Shown here piece by piece: positions 7,653 through 16,317 of a DNA stretch of 64,000 bases. A program made the position numbers and the translations under genes. The notes under the pieces are model-generated. The model saw only the letters and a list, made by a program, of their open reading frames with translations. It was not told the origin of the DNA and ran no database searches. The DNA is from JABDIP01 sp965212545 (GTDB taxonomy: Bacteria > Pseudomonadota > Alphaproteobacteria > DSM-16000 > Inquilinaceae): contig CBDBVB010000030.1 of the NCBI GenBank assembly GCA_965212545.1, positions 124,001 to 188,000 of the forward strand. Direction: 5' to 3'. How positions within the stretch are numbered: the stretch's first letter is position 1; every line of letters begins with the position of its first letter.

Positions 7653-8729
7653 ATGACCACCTACGATAAGACTTGGCTGCTGTCCGTGCTGGTGGCCCTA
7701 GTCCTGTGGCCCGTCGCAGCCCAGGGCCAGTCCGCGGCGCTTATGGACGCCCATAACCGGGCCGACGAGTTGTATGCCCAAGGCCGCTACCAAGAGGCCT
7801 TACCGTTCGCCGAGGACGCGCTGAGACTGGGCGAGCAAAAGTTTGGCCTCGATCACCCGACCACCGCCACCCTGCTCAGAAACCTGGCGGAACTCTATCG
7901 AGCCCATGGCCGTTACGCGGAAGCCGAGCCGCTCCACCTTCGCTCTCTGGCGATCTTTGAACAGGCCTTGGGACCCGAGCATCCGGATTTTGCCGAGAAC
8001 CTCAACAAACTGGCGGAACTCTATCGATTCCAAGGTCGCTACGCGGAGGCCGAGCCGCTCTACCAGCGCTCTCTGGCGATCGCTGAAACGGTCCTAGGAC
8101 CAGAGCACCCGGCTGTCGCCACGATCCTCAACAACCTGGCACTACTTTACGAAGCTCAAGGCCGCTACGCAGTGGCCGGGCCGCTCCACCAGCGCTCTCT
8201 TGTGATTTTTGAGAAGACTCTGGGCCCCCAACATCCACATGTTGCCACGAGCCTCAACAACCTGGCGGATCTCTACCGAGCCCAAGGCCGCTACGCGAAG
8301 GCCGAGCCGCTCTACCAGCGCTCTCTAGCGATCTTTGAAGGGGCGTTTGGGGCCGAGCATCCACATGTAGCCAAGAGCCTCAACAACCTGGCGGAGCTCT
8401 ACCAGATCCAAGGCCGCTACGCGGAGGCCGAGCCGCTCTACCAGCGCTCTCTGGCGATCAGGGAGCGAGCACTGGGTCCCGAGCACCCGGAGGTTGCCGA
8501 GAGCCTCTACAACCTGGCAGTATTCTACGAGGCTCAAGGCCGCTATACGGAGGCAGAGCCGCTCTACCAGCGCTCTCTGGCGATCTTTGAAGGGGCGATC
8601 GGGGCCGAGCATCCACATGTGGCTTTGATCTTGGAGAACTATGCTGCACTACTCCGACAGACCACGCGCGCCGATGAGGCAGAGAGGATGGAGGCACGCG
8701 CCGAAGCGATCCGTGCGATGTCCCAATAA
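7653..8729 (+). CDS. Secreted kinesin-light-chain-type TPR protein
   Basis: From ATG 7653 the product is 358 aa and begins with a clean signal peptide (hydrophobic core LLSVLVALVLW, cut after AQG or GQS). An in-frame ATG at 7611 would add 14 charged residues ahead of it and is less likely. The mature part is seven 42-residue tetratricopeptide units of the form LYxxQGRYAEAEPLYQRSL, each with a GxEHP turn, plus a degenerate capping unit. Such KLC-type TPRs are protein-binding scaffolds; no catalytic domain is present. Partner unknown; the nearby exported caspase-like protein is a candidate only by proximity. Confidence 0.85.
   Translation: MTTYDKTWLLSVLVALVLWPVAAQGQSAALMDAHNRADELYAQGRYQEALPFAEDALRLGEQKFGLDHPTTATLLRNLAELYRAHGRYAEAEPLHLRSLAIFEQALGPEHPDFAENLNKLAELYRFQGRYAEAEPLYQRSLAIAETVLGPEHPAVATILNNLALLYEAQGRYAVAGPLHQRSLVIFEKTLGPQHPHVATSLNNLADLYRAQGRYAKAEPLYQRSLAIFEGAFGAEHPHVAKSLNNLAELYQIQGRYAEAEPLYQRSLAIRERALGPEHPEVAESLYNLAVFYEAQGRYTEAEPLYQRSLAIFEGAIGAEHPHVALILENYAALLRQTTRADEAERMEARAEAIRAMSQ
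7764..8645. repeat. Seven tandem 126-bp units encoding the TPRs
   Basis: Seven back-to-back 126-base units in the TPR gene, highly alike at DNA level (GAGCCGCTCTACCAGCGCTC recurs with almost no change). Such arrays expand and contract by recombination and are error-prone in short-read assembly. Confidence 0.85.
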
Positions 8730-8785
8730 ACAATTTCGTCTAGTTCTTGGCCAAGGTCTAGCGACTTCCGGAATCACCTAGCCTA

Positions 8786-8816
8786 CGACGTTCGCCGTCT
8801 TGGCAAACGCGTCCGG
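8786..8816. repeat. Short dispersed motif, copy 2
   Basis: Matches 1866-1896: first 15 bases identical, then (C/T)GGC(C/A)AACG(A/C)GT(G/C)CG. It lies in the 280-bp gap between the TPR gene and the hydrolase. I see no other feature in that gap apart from the AGGAGG site at 8996-9001 for the next gene. Confidence 0.4.
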
Positions 8817-9009
8817 ATGGCCTCCCGCAGCGGTAAGGTAGGGTGTCGATGAACAGGCGGCGTTGTTGCACACGGCTCTCGGCCTGCGCCCGGAAGACAT
8901 ACCGCCCCGTCACGACCCGTCACGAGACTGCCATCTCGGTGTAACCGCCTTGGTGTCCGAGCATCTTTGTGGTGAAACATGCTCATACGCGCCGCGAGGA
9001 GGCCTACCC

Positions 9010-10233
9010 ATGCGCACCGAGAAACTCGAATTCCCCGGCGCCACCGGCGCGACTCTGGCGGCCCGGCTGGACAGTCCCGACACGCCGCCGCGCGCTTATG
9101 CGCTGTTCGCGCATTGCTTCACCTGCACCAAGGACATCTTCGCCGCCAGCCGCATCGCCCAGGCCCTGGCGGAGAGCGGCATCGCCGTGCTGCGCTTCGA
9201 TTTCACCGGGCTCGGCTCCAGCGAGGGCGAGTTCGCCAACACCAACTTCACGTCGAATGTCGGCGACCTGCTGGCCGCGGTCGCCTATCTGCGCGAAACT
9301 CGCGAGGCGCCGAAGCTGCTGATCGGCCACAGCCTGGGCGGTGCTGCGGTGCTGGCCGCCGCCGGCGACGTGCCCGAGGCGCAGGCCGTCGCCACCATCG
9401 GCGCGCCCCATGATCCGGGCCATGTGGCGCATCTGTTCCAGGACAGCGTGGAAGAAATCGCCGCCAAGGGGGAGGCCGAGGTGCTGCTGGTCGGCCGGCC
9501 CTTCCGCATCCAGAAGCAGTTCATCGACGATATCCAGAATCAGCGCCAGGACGACCGCATCGCCGGCCTGCGCAAGGCGCTGCTGGTGTTCCACTCGCCG
9601 GTCGACGATACCGTCGGCATCGACAATGCCGGGCTGATCTTCGGTGCCGCCAAGCACCCGAAGAGCTTCGTGTCGCTGGACAAGGCCGACCACCTTCTGT
9701 CGAAGCGCGCCGATGCGGAATATGTCGCGACGGTGCTGTCGGCCTGGTCGTCCCGCTATGTCGAGAGCGACGCGCCGGCGCTGCCGCAGGCCAAGCCGGT
9801 GGAGGGCGCGGTGGTGGTGCAGGAGACCGGCTGGGGACCGTTCCAGCAGGCGATCGCCGCCGGCCCGCACCGGTTGATCGCCGACGAGCCGGAGAGCTAT
9901 GGCGGCAAGAACACCGGCCCGACGCCCTACGATCTGCTGCTCGCCGGGCTCGGCGCCTGCACCGTGATGACGGTCCGGATGTACGCCAATCGCAAGAAAT
10001 GGCCTCTGAAAAGGGCCCAGGCCGTGCTGCGCCATGAGAAGATCCACGCCGAAGACTGCGCCGATTGCGAGACCAAGGAGGGGCGGCTCGACCACATCAC
10101 CCGGGAACTGCATTTCCAGGGCGATCTGGACGCCGAGCAGCGCGCCAAGCTCCTCGAGATCTCCGAGAAATGCCCGGTGCATCGCACCTTGCACTCCGAG
10201 ATCAAGATCGACACCGTCGAAGCCGGAGGGTGA
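9010..10233 (+). CDS. Bifunctional alpha/beta hydrolase - OsmC family protein
   Basis: 407 aa. ATG 9010 is preceded by AGGAGG at 8996-9001. Residues about 1-255 are an alpha/beta hydrolase (nucleophile elbow GHSLGG, a DDT acid region, late His in KADHLL). Residues about 270-407 are an OsmC-like domain with both redox-type cysteines (GACTVM and KCPVHRTL). OsmC proteins reduce organic hydroperoxides with thiols. The fused hydrolase probably supplies a lipid or ester substrate; the fusion is a known architecture, its substrate is not established. The stop overlaps the next gene's GTG start (GTGA 10230-10233). Confidence 0.9.
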   Translation: MRTEKLEFPGATGATLAARLDSPDTPPRAYALFAHCFTCTKDIFAASRIAQALAESGIAVLRFDFTGLGSSEGEFANTNFTSNVGDLLAAVAYLRETREAPKLLIGHSLGGAAVLAAAGDVPEAQAVATIGAPHDPGHVAHLFQDSVEEIAAKGEAEVLLVGRPFRIQKQFIDDIQNQRQDDRIAGLRKALLVFHSPVDDTVGIDNAGLIFGAAKHPKSFVSLDKADHLLSKRADAEYVATVLSAWSSRYVESDAPALPQAKPVEGAVVVQETGWGPFQQAIAAGPHRLIADEPESYGGKNTGPTPYDLLLAGLGACTVMTVRMYANRKKWPLKRAQAVLRHEKIHAEDCADCETKEGRLDHITRELHFQGDLDAEQRAKLLEISEKCPVHRTLHSEIKIDTVEAGG

Positions 10234-10709
10234 TCGCGACCTGGCATTTGCGCCGGGCCGCCTCGGAGGACGCAGCGGCGATCGCGGCGCTGACCGAGGA
10301 CGCCTATGCGAAGTTCATTCCGGTGATCGGCCGGCGCCCGGTACCGATGGACTGGGACTACGCCGGGCTGGCCGATGAATGGCAGGTTTGGGTGGTCGAG
10401 GTCGGCGGCGCCTTGGCCGGCGCTCTGTTGCTGGTGCCCGAGGCCGATGCGCTGCTGATCGAAAGCGTCGCCGTGGCCCCGGAGATGCAGGGCAGGGGGC
10501 TTGGCCGGCGGTTGATCGATCACGCCCTTGCCGAGGCCGGCCGCCAGGGATTTCCCACCCTCCGCCTCTATACCAACGCAAAGATGACGGAGAACATCGC
10601 CCTGTATCGCCACTTCGGATTCCACGAGACGGGGCGGCAGGCGATGGACGATGGAATGCTGGTGCATATGAGCATCGATGTGCCGACACAGCTGAAGCCG
10701 GGCATATGA
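10230..10709 (+). CDS. GNAT family N-acetyltransferase
   Basis: 159 aa from GTG 10230, overlapping the preceding stop and using GGAGG directly upstream. The GNAT acetyl-CoA-binding signature is clear: VAVAPEMQGRGLGRRLIDHA, followed by LYTNAKMTENIALYRHFGF. Acceptor unknown; members of this branch acetylate small amines or protein N-termini. Translational coupling to the hydrolase-OsmC gene suggests a shared detoxification role. Confidence 0.88.
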   Translation: MIATWHLRRAASEDAAAIAALTEDAYAKFIPVIGRRPVPMDWDYAGLADEWQVWVVEVGGALAGALLLVPEADALLIESVAVAPEMQGRGLGRRLIDHALAEAGRQGFPTLRLYTNAKMTENIALYRHFGFHETGRQAMDDGMLVHMSIDVPTQLKPGI

Positions 10710-10716
10710 GAACGGC

Positions 10717-11442
10717 ATGATCACGCGGCGGCGCATGTTGGAACTGGGCCTGCTGGCGCCGGTGGTGATGATCGCGTCGCGGGCCGGCGCATCGCAGCCG
10801 ATCACGGCGGCGGTCTACGATCTGTCCCGATATCGGCTCTCGCTGCATTGGAAGGACGAAGCCGGCGTTCCCTACCGGACTCTGCAGGCCGTGACCGACA
10901 CGATCTCGCGGCGCGGCGGCCGCGTGGCGGCAGTCACCAATGCCGGGATCTACGAGACAGACCACACGCCGCTGGGGCTGCACATCGAGGAGGGCAGGGT
11001 GTTCCGGTCGCTGAACCGGGACGTCGGCGAGGGCAACTTCTTCCTGAAACCCAACGGTGTATTCTCGATCGCCGGTGATGTCGCCAGGATCTCCGAAACC
11101 TCTGCATTCCAGTTGAGTGATGACATTTCGCTAGCCACGCAGAGCGGTCCCCTGCTGGCCCTGGACGGCGCCATCCATCCGGCCTTCCGCCGTCAATCCA
11201 CCAGTCGGCGCACTCGCAACGCCGTCGGCGTCCGCGAAGACGGGGCCGTGGTCCTGGCGCTCTCGCGCAGGCCCGTCACCTTATGGGACATGGCCACCTT
11301 CATGCGGGACGCCATGGGATGCCCGTCGGCGCTCTATCTCGACGGCGTGATTTCGCAGCTCTGGCTGGATGGCGACCCGCCGCCGGAGACCCGGTACCCC
11401 TATGTGGGCATTCTGGCGGTCACCGAACTCCCGCCGGTCTAG
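10717..11442 (+). CDS. Exported phosphodiester glycosidase-family (DUF2233/NAGPA-like) protein
   Basis: 241 aa. The N-terminus has RRR followed by a hydrophobic stretch and GASQP, a signal peptide with Tat-like arginines. Diagnostic family motifs are NAGIYETDHTPLGL, SGPLLALDGAIH, RNAVGV and a C-terminal ALYLDGVISQLW. The family removes GlcNAc-type groups from phosphodiesters or acts on cell-wall sugars; the true substrate here is unknown. It starts 7 bases after the GNAT gene, so likely same operon. Confidence 0.82.
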   Translation: MITRRRMLELGLLAPVVMIASRAGASQPITAAVYDLSRYRLSLHWKDEAGVPYRTLQAVTDTISRRGGRVAAVTNAGIYETDHTPLGLHIEEGRVFRSLNRDVGEGNFFLKPNGVFSIAGDVARISETSAFQLSDDISLATQSGPLLALDGAIHPAFRRQSTSRRTRNAVGVREDGAVVLALSRRPVTLWDMATFMRDAMGCPSALYLDGVISQLWLDGDPPPETRYPYVGILAVTELPPV

Positions 11443-11937
11443 CTAGGGCCGGCCGAGCAATCCCCGGATGAAGGATTTGACCGGCTCCGGCTCCGGACGG
11501 TCGGTCTGCGGCTCTTCGCGGTTTGACATCAGGCTGCGCGGAGAGCCCGGGGCTTCCGCCGCAACAGCCGCGTTCGGCGACGGCGCCGTGGCCGCCGCCG
11601 GCGGGCGGGCCATCGCAACGGATTCCGCCGCTGGCGTGCTCTCGGCGTTGATGTTGCTGGCGCTGATCATGCCGGTGATCATCGCCGGCGCCACGATGCC
11701 GAGCTGGAAGAGCTTCTTCGGATCGCGCTCGGATTTGTGCAGGCTGGCCCAAAGGCCGCCGACGATGAACAGCCCGACGACGCGGACCACATAGCCGATC
11801 ACCGTCATGGCGCTGCCGCCCTGTCCCAAGTCGCTCAGGTAGCGGCCGATGATGTCGGCCTCGAGGATCAGGAAGGTGGCCAGGATCGGCGCCAGACCGC
11901 CGATGCCGCCCCATAGGAATCGTCGCGTTGTGGTCAT
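11443..11937 (-). CDS. Small membrane protein with low-complexity tail
   Basis: 164 aa, no family recognised. Residues about 8-27 and 42-65 are hydrophobic and likely transmembrane; a weaker segment lies near 78-93. The remainder is Ala/Pro/Ser-rich and charged (PPAAATAPSPNAAVAAEAPG), ending in a short basic helix (VKSFIRGLLGRP). Converges tail-to-tail with the glycosidase gene. A periplasmic or cytosolic linker with a C-terminal anchor helix is plausible. Confidence 0.65.
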   Translation of the reverse strand: MTTTRRFLWGGIGGLAPILATFLILEADIIGRYLSDLGQGGSAMTVIGYVVRVVGLFIVGGLWASLHKSERDPKKLFQLGIVAPAMITGMISASNINAESTPAAESVAMARPPAAATAPSPNAAVAAEAPGSPRSLMSNREEPQTDRPEPEPVKSFIRGLLGRP

Positions 11938-12062
11938 GGTCGAATACTCCCCGCTACACGGCCCGTCCGGCTATCGCCGAATCGCAGTTTGAGGACACCA
12001 TAATCCGCGTGACCGAACCGTGATTCAATTGTTCGAGCCGGAGTTGCAGCCGCCGGACCCGG

Positions 12063-12704
12063 TCAGCGGCAGTCGCGCAGCTGGTCCGGGCGGCCTTCGG
12101 AGATGGTCTGGAGATTGCGGGTGATCTTGGCGATATCCCAGTCCCACCAGCGGATCTCCAGCAGTTCCGCCACGGTCTCGTCGTCGAAGCGGCGCCGGAC
12201 CTCGCGCGCCGGATTGCCGGCAGCGATCGCATAGGGCCGGACATCCCGCGACACGACCGCATGGGCGCCGATTATCGCACCGTCGCCGATGGTGACGCCG
12301 GGCAGGATGGTGGCGCGAAGCCCGATCCACACATCGTTGCCGATCACCATGTCGCCCCGCGTGCCGGCCTCCAACTCGCCGTCATAGCCCTTGCGCCAGC
12401 CTTTCTCGAACACAGCGAAGGGATAGGTCGACACGCCGCGCATCGGGTGGTTGGCGCCGCTCATCAGGAAGGTCGCGCCGGTGGCGATGGCGCAGAATTT
12501 TCCGATGCGCAGTCGGTCTCCGGCATGCTCGTAGTGATAGAGCACGTTCTTCATGAAGGCTTCGGGGCCGGTGGGATCGTCGTAATAGGTGTAGTCGCCG
12601 ATCTCGATGCGCGGATCGTCGACCAGCGGCTTGAGGAAGGCGACCCGGTCGAAGCCGGGGATCGGCAGCCGAGTGCCGGGATCCGGGCCGGTCTCTTCGG
12701 TCAT
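12063..12704 (-). CDS. Xenobiotic (CatB/Vat-type) acetyltransferase
   Basis: 213 aa left-handed beta-helix acyltransferase. Hexapeptide repeats (VIGNDVWIGLRATILPGVTI, IGAHAVVSRDV) and the catalytic-loop histidine in SGANHPM mark the chloramphenicol/streptogramin acetyltransferase family. The C-terminal helix (RRFDDETVAELLEIRWWDW) is typical. Chromosomal members often have no resistance role, so the substrate is open. It follows the ABC permease gene by 30 bases on the same strand. Confidence 0.9.
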   Translation of the reverse strand: MTEETGPDPGTRLPIPGFDRVAFLKPLVDDPRIEIGDYTYYDDPTGPEAFMKNVLYHYEHAGDRLRIGKFCAIATGATFLMSGANHPMRGVSTYPFAVFEKGWRKGYDGELEAGTRGDMVIGNDVWIGLRATILPGVTIGDGAIIGAHAVVSRDVRPYAIAAGNPAREVRRRFDDETVAELLEIRWWDWDIAKITRNLQTISEGRPDQLRDCR

Positions 12705-12734
12705 CGTGGATCTCCCAGGGTCGACGGCTGGCGG

Positions 12735-13556
12735 TCACACCCGCCAGTTCAGAAGCCGCCGTTCGACGAGGCCAAGCAGGTAGCTGACGCCGACACCGAG
12801 CAGGGACAAGATGACGACGCCGGCGAACAGGGCTTCCAGATCATAAAGCGATCCGGCCTGCAGGATGTAGGCGCCGATGCCGTATTCGGCGCCCAGCATT
12901 TCCGCCGCGACCAGCAGGATGATGGCGATCGCCAGGCTGATCCGCAGCCCCGACAGGATGCCCGGCATCGCCCCAGGCAGCACGATCTTGCGCACGATCG
13001 ACATCCAGGTGAGGCCGAAGCTCTGTCCCATGCGGATCAGCGTGCGGTCTACATTGTCCACCGCCCCATAGGTGGCGACCACCGTGGGCGTAAAGCTGCC
13101 GAAGGCGATCAGGGCGTATTTCGACCCTTCGTCGATGCCGAACCAGATCACGAACAGCGGCAGCAGAGCGATCTTCGGAATCGGGAACAGCGCCGCCACC
13201 AGCGGCACCAAACCGGCCCTGACATAGGAAAACAGGCCGATCATGATTCCGACGCCGATGCCCGCGCTGGCGCCAAGGATGGCGCCGACCACCAGCCGGG
13301 TCACCGACGGCACCATATGCTTCCACAACAGGCCGGTGCGGTAGAGGTCGCCGAACACGGCGAGCACGTCCGACGGGACCGGCAGGGTCAGGGATGAGAT
13401 GACCCCGGTGCGCGTTCCAATCTCGGCGATCGCGATCAGCACCACGAACACCAGGGCGCCGATCAGCCGGACCGGCCTCGGCGCGAACCCGCCGCCACGG
13501 AATGCGACGGTGCGGGTGTCGGCCTTCCTGTCGTCAGGCATCGAGAAGTTCCGCAT
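12735..13556 (-). CDS. ABC transporter permease, nitrate/sulfonate/taurine type
   Basis: 273 aa, about six membrane segments, BPD_transp_1 fold with the coupling-loop signature around AFGSFTPTVVATYGAVDNVD. It belongs with the overlapping ATPase (start codon 23 bases inside the ATPase gene) and the SsuA-like binding protein upstream. SsuC/TauC/ThiX-like; substrate cannot be read from sequence. Confidence 0.92.
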   Translation of the reverse strand: MRNFSMPDDRKADTRTVAFRGGGFAPRPVRLIGALVFVVLIAIAEIGTRTGVISSLTLPVPSDVLAVFGDLYRTGLLWKHMVPSVTRLVVGAILGASAGIGVGIMIGLFSYVRAGLVPLVAALFPIPKIALLPLFVIWFGIDEGSKYALIAFGSFTPTVVATYGAVDNVDRTLIRMGQSFGLTWMSIVRKIVLPGAMPGILSGLRISLAIAIILLVAAEMLGAEYGIGAYILQAGSLYDLEALFAGVVILSLLGVGVSYLLGLVERRLLNWRV

Positions 13557-14301
13557 CCGCCGCGCGGGCTTCCTCGCGCATCACGGTCCACAGGTGTTTC
13601 TGGTGCGCCTCAAGCTCGGCATCGCCGAAGACGCGCTCCGTCAGGGGTCGGTCGATGGCCACCACCTCGCGGATCGTGCCCGGGCGGCGCGACAGCACGA
13701 CGATGGCGTGGCCCAGTCGCACCGCCTCGGCCAGATTGTGGGTGACATAGACCGCCGTGAAGGGCGTGCGGTCCCACAGCGCGATCAAATCGTCCATCAG
13801 CAGTTCGCGGGTCTGGCTGTCCAGCGCGGAGAGCGGCTCGTCCATCAGCATCACCGCCGGGTTGACGGCCAGGGCCCGGGCGATGGCGACCCGCTGCTTC
13901 ATGCCGCCGGAGAGCTGTTTGGGAAGCGCGGTTCGGAAGTCGGACAACTTGGTCCGTGCCAGGACGTCGTCGATGATGGTCCCGGCCCGGCCAGCGGGGA
14001 GGGCGTGATCTTCCAGCACCAGGCTGACATTGCGTTCGACGCTGCGCCACGGCAGCAGGGCGAAATCCTGGAAGATGTAGGTGAGGGGGTTGAGGCTGTC
14101 CGCCGGTGGATCGCCGACCTGCACGATCCGGCCACCATCCGGTTGCTCAAGCCCGCCGATAAGCCGCAGCAGGGTGGACTTGCCGCACCCTGACGGTCCG
14201 ACGACACAGACGATCTTGCCGGTCGGGATGTCGAGGTCGATGCCGCGCAGCACTTCGACCTCGCCATAGCGGTGCGTGACGTTTTCCAGCCGCAGGTTCA
14301 T
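13534..14301 (-). CDS. ABC transporter ATP-binding protein, nitrate/sulfonate/taurine type
   Basis: 255 aa. Walker A GPSGCGKST, Q-loop in YIFQDFALLPW, signature LSGGMKQRVAIARAL, Walker B VMLMDEPLSALD, and the H-loop in YVTHNLAEA are all intact. Closest to SsuB/TauB-type ATPases. Separated from the upstream binding-protein gene by a palindromic repeat element (14354-14476), overlapping the permease gene downstream. Confidence 0.93.
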   Translation of the reverse strand: MNLRLENVTHRYGEVEVLRGIDLDIPTGKIVCVVGPSGCGKSTLLRLIGGLEQPDGGRIVQVGDPPADSLNPLTYIFQDFALLPWRSVERNVSLVLEDHALPAGRAGTIIDDVLARTKLSDFRTALPKQLSGGMKQRVAIARALAVNPAVMLMDEPLSALDSQTRELLMDDLIALWDRTPFTAVYVTHNLAEAVRLGHAIVVLSRRPGTIREVVAIDRPLTERVFGDAELEAHQKHLWTVMREEARAADAELLDA

Positions 14302-14353
14302 CGCGAGCGGGAGGCTGTCATTGTCATCCTAGGTCCCGTTTGCGACGGCCGGC

Positions 14354-14476
14354 GCCCTCACCCGTCTCGCTTTTGCTCGCCACCCTCTCCCAGGGGGAGA
14401 GGGAACCAACGACCGTCGCTTCAAACCCTCTCCCTCCGGGAGAGGGTGGACTGCCGCAGGCAGGCCGGGTGAGGGC
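14354..14476. repeat. Nested palindromic intergenic (REP-like) element
   Basis: Outer arms GCCCTCACCCG (14354-14364) and CGGGTGAGGGC (14466-14476) enclose two hairpins with the same stem, CCCTCTCCC/GGGAGAGGG, at 14383-14403 and 14426-14446. It lies between the binding-protein and ATPase genes of one transporter operon. It could attenuate or process the mRNA so that binding protein outnumbers ATPase/permease. This layout is typical of REP-like elements in G+C-rich proteobacteria. Confidence 0.8.
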
Positions 14477-14510
14477 CTCGGGAACCGGCCGTCAGGACTC
14501 GTCTCCAGGG

Positions 14511-15524
14511 TCAGATCGTCTCGACGTAGCTGGTGTCGACGAAGGTCTCCAACGTGATGTCCGAATCCACCAGCCCTTCCGACTGGAACCAGTCCAACTG
14601 GTCCTGGACCGAGGCGACATTCAGCGCCGCGCCGGCGTTGATCCGCATGGCGCCGTTGATGATGCTGGGCGCAGCGCGTTCGCGAGGCCGGTCGGTGTAG
14701 ACATATTTGTGGATCAGATCGACCATCGCGTCGCGGCCGCTGTCGCCCTCGGTCTTGTCGACCAGGGCGGCATTGAAATCCGCCGCACCTTGCGAGAACG
14801 CGGCGATGAAGGCCTCGGTGTCGGCGCGCTTCTCGCTGGCGTTCTCGGCCGAGGTGAACGCGGTGGTGACCTGGTAGTTCGGGATGTAGTCGGCAACGTC
14901 GCCAATGATGTGAACCGCGCCCGAGCCGTCGAGCGGCTTGGCGATATGGGGCACGATGGACCAGGCGTCGACCTGGCCGGATTTGAGCGCCCCGATGATC
15001 GCGCCGACGCCCTGCAGCGGCTTGAAAGACACCGTGACGCCCTCGGCCGCGGCGATCTTGGACCCCATGTAATGGAATGACGACCCGGCCTGGGTGATCG
15101 CAAAGCTCCTGCCGTCGAGTGCCGACGGGCTGGTCAGCCCGGCCTGGAAGGCGGCATCGGAGGCGAGGATCTTCTGGCCGTCGATCCCGGCCTCCTCGGA
15201 AAGCGCGCCGCCGATGACCTTGATCGCCCCGCGCTGGGCCAGCGAGATCAGCCCGCCGGAAATCGCTGTCACCGCATAGTCCACGTCGCCCGAGGCGATC
15301 GCTACCGCCATCGGCTGGGCCGCCTGGAAGAACCGGAACTCCACATCCAGCCCGGCTTCGGCGAAGTAGCCCCGTTCCAGCGCCACGAAGCTGGCGGCAT
15401 GGCTGGTAAAGCGCAAAGCGCCGACCGTGATCTTGGTATTCGCCCTGGCCTGAATCGGCAGGGCAGCCGCTGCCGCCGTCCCGCCGATCACGCCCAGCGC
15501 CTGGCGGCGATTGAGATGTTTCAT
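14511..15524 (-). CDS. ABC transporter substrate-binding protein, SsuA/NMT1-like
   Basis: 337 aa from ATG 15524, chosen because GGGAGG lies six bases upstream and a signal peptide starts there (MKHLNRRQALGVIG, then an Ala-rich core ending PIQARA). The mature part has the NMT1/SsuA fold: GYFAEAGLDVEFRFFQ, IASGDVDYAVTAISGG. Periplasmic ligand carrier for the ATPase and permease that follow. Faces a MarR gene across a shared 178-bp promoter region, so the MarR protein probably controls uptake. Confidence 0.9.
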   Translation of the reverse strand: MKHLNRRQALGVIGGTAAAAALPIQARANTKITVGALRFTSHAASFVALERGYFAEAGLDVEFRFFQAAQPMAVAIASGDVDYAVTAISGGLISLAQRGAIKVIGGALSEEAGIDGQKILASDAAFQAGLTSPSALDGRSFAITQAGSSFHYMGSKIAAAEGVTVSFKPLQGVGAIIGALKSGQVDAWSIVPHIAKPLDGSGAVHIIGDVADYIPNYQVTTAFTSAENASEKRADTEAFIAAFSQGAADFNAALVDKTEGDSGRDAMVDLIHKYVYTDRPRERAAPSIINGAMRINAGAALNVASVQDQLDWFQSEGLVDSDITLETFVDTSYVETI

Positions 15525-15641
15525 GATGGTCCTCCCAAATAGGCTTCTTAGTCGTCGCTGTTCCGCGACCGTCTCCATCCCGATAGCCCGTCTCCCCGAG
15601 AAAAGCAAACCGGAGCCGGGGCTCCGGCCAATCGCCACCGC

Positions 15642-15686
15642 TTGCAAACCGTTGGCGAAATCGGTTATTTAATTAGGACTCCTAAT
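15642..15686 (+). promoter_or_regulatory. Promoter and perfect palindromic operator of the MarR gene
   Basis: TTGCAA (15642-15647), 17-base spacer, TTATTT (15665-15670) form a plausible sigma70 promoter. Directly after it lies the perfect palindrome ATTAGGA-C-TCCTAAT (15672-15686), covering the expected transcription start. The site also contains an upstream in-frame ATG (15685), so I prefer the ATG at 15703, which has GTGGA six bases upstream. Likely bound by the MarR product. Confidence 0.7.
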
Positions 15687-15702
15687 GGAAAGTGGATCGG
15701 CC

Positions 15703-16317
15703 ATGGGTCGGACGGCCTTCGATACGATCAGCGAACCGCTGGACCGACGGGTCGGGGTCGCGCTCGGCAGGATCGGGACCGCATTGCGCAGCCATGCCTG
15801 GAAGGGCGCCGAGGCGCAGCGCCTGACGCCGACCCAGGGCGATATCCTGGCCCTGCTGCGGGCGCGGGGCGGGCCGCAACGATTGTCGGAGGTCGCTGAT
15901 GGGCTCGGCATTACCCGGCCCACGGCTTGCGATGCCGTGGCAACCCTGGTGCGCAAGGGATTGCTGATAAAGGAAAAAGACACGATTGACCGGCGTGCGA
16001 TTGCCCTGCGGCTGACGGTCGACGGCGTCTGGGAGGCCGACCGGATCGCCCACTGGCCGGACTTCCTCACCGAGGCCGTCGGCACCCTGTCACAGGCCGA
16101 GCAGGAGACCGTCTACCGGGCGCTCATCAAGATGATCGGGGCTCTGCAGGGATCCGGCGATATCGCCGGATCGCGCATGTGCCTTACCTGCCGGCACTTC
16201 CGACCGAACGCCCATGAAGGATCCGAGGTGCTGCACCATTGCACCCATTTCGCATCGCCGCTCGGCGACCGGCACCTCCGCCTGGATTGCTCCGAATATG
16301 AGCCAGCGGAGGATTAG
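15703..16317 (+). CDS. MarR-family regulator with C-terminal Cys cluster
   Basis: 204 aa. Winged helix about 40-110: LSEVADGLGITRPTACDAV is the recognition HTH, and the wing follows DRRAIALRLT. Beyond the usual ~150-residue MarR length is an extension CLTCRHF...HHC...LRLDCSEYE, a probable metal or redox site. Divergent from the SsuA-like transporter operon with a palindromic operator between them. A metal- or thiol-responsive repressor of that operon is the simplest reading (inference). Its last four bases overlap the convergent SDR gene. Confidence 0.88.
   Translation: MGRTAFDTISEPLDRRVGVALGRIGTALRSHAWKGAEAQRLTPTQGDILALLRARGGPQRLSEVADGLGITRPTACDAVATLVRKGLLIKEKDTIDRRAIALRLTVDGVWEADRIAHWPDFLTEAVGTLSQAEQETVYRALIKMIGALQGSGDIAGSRMCLTCRHFRPNAHEGSEVLHHCTHFASPLGDRHLRLDCSEYEPAED

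Noticed and set aside
9004..10194. 396-codon minus-strand frame opposite the hydrolase-OsmC gene
   Set aside because: Antisense shadow; the plus strand has catalytic motifs and a strong ribosome site.
12261..13397. Plus-strand frame over the acetyltransferase/permease genes
   Set aside because: Overlaps two well-supported minus-strand genes and has low-complexity His/Asp/Gln composition.
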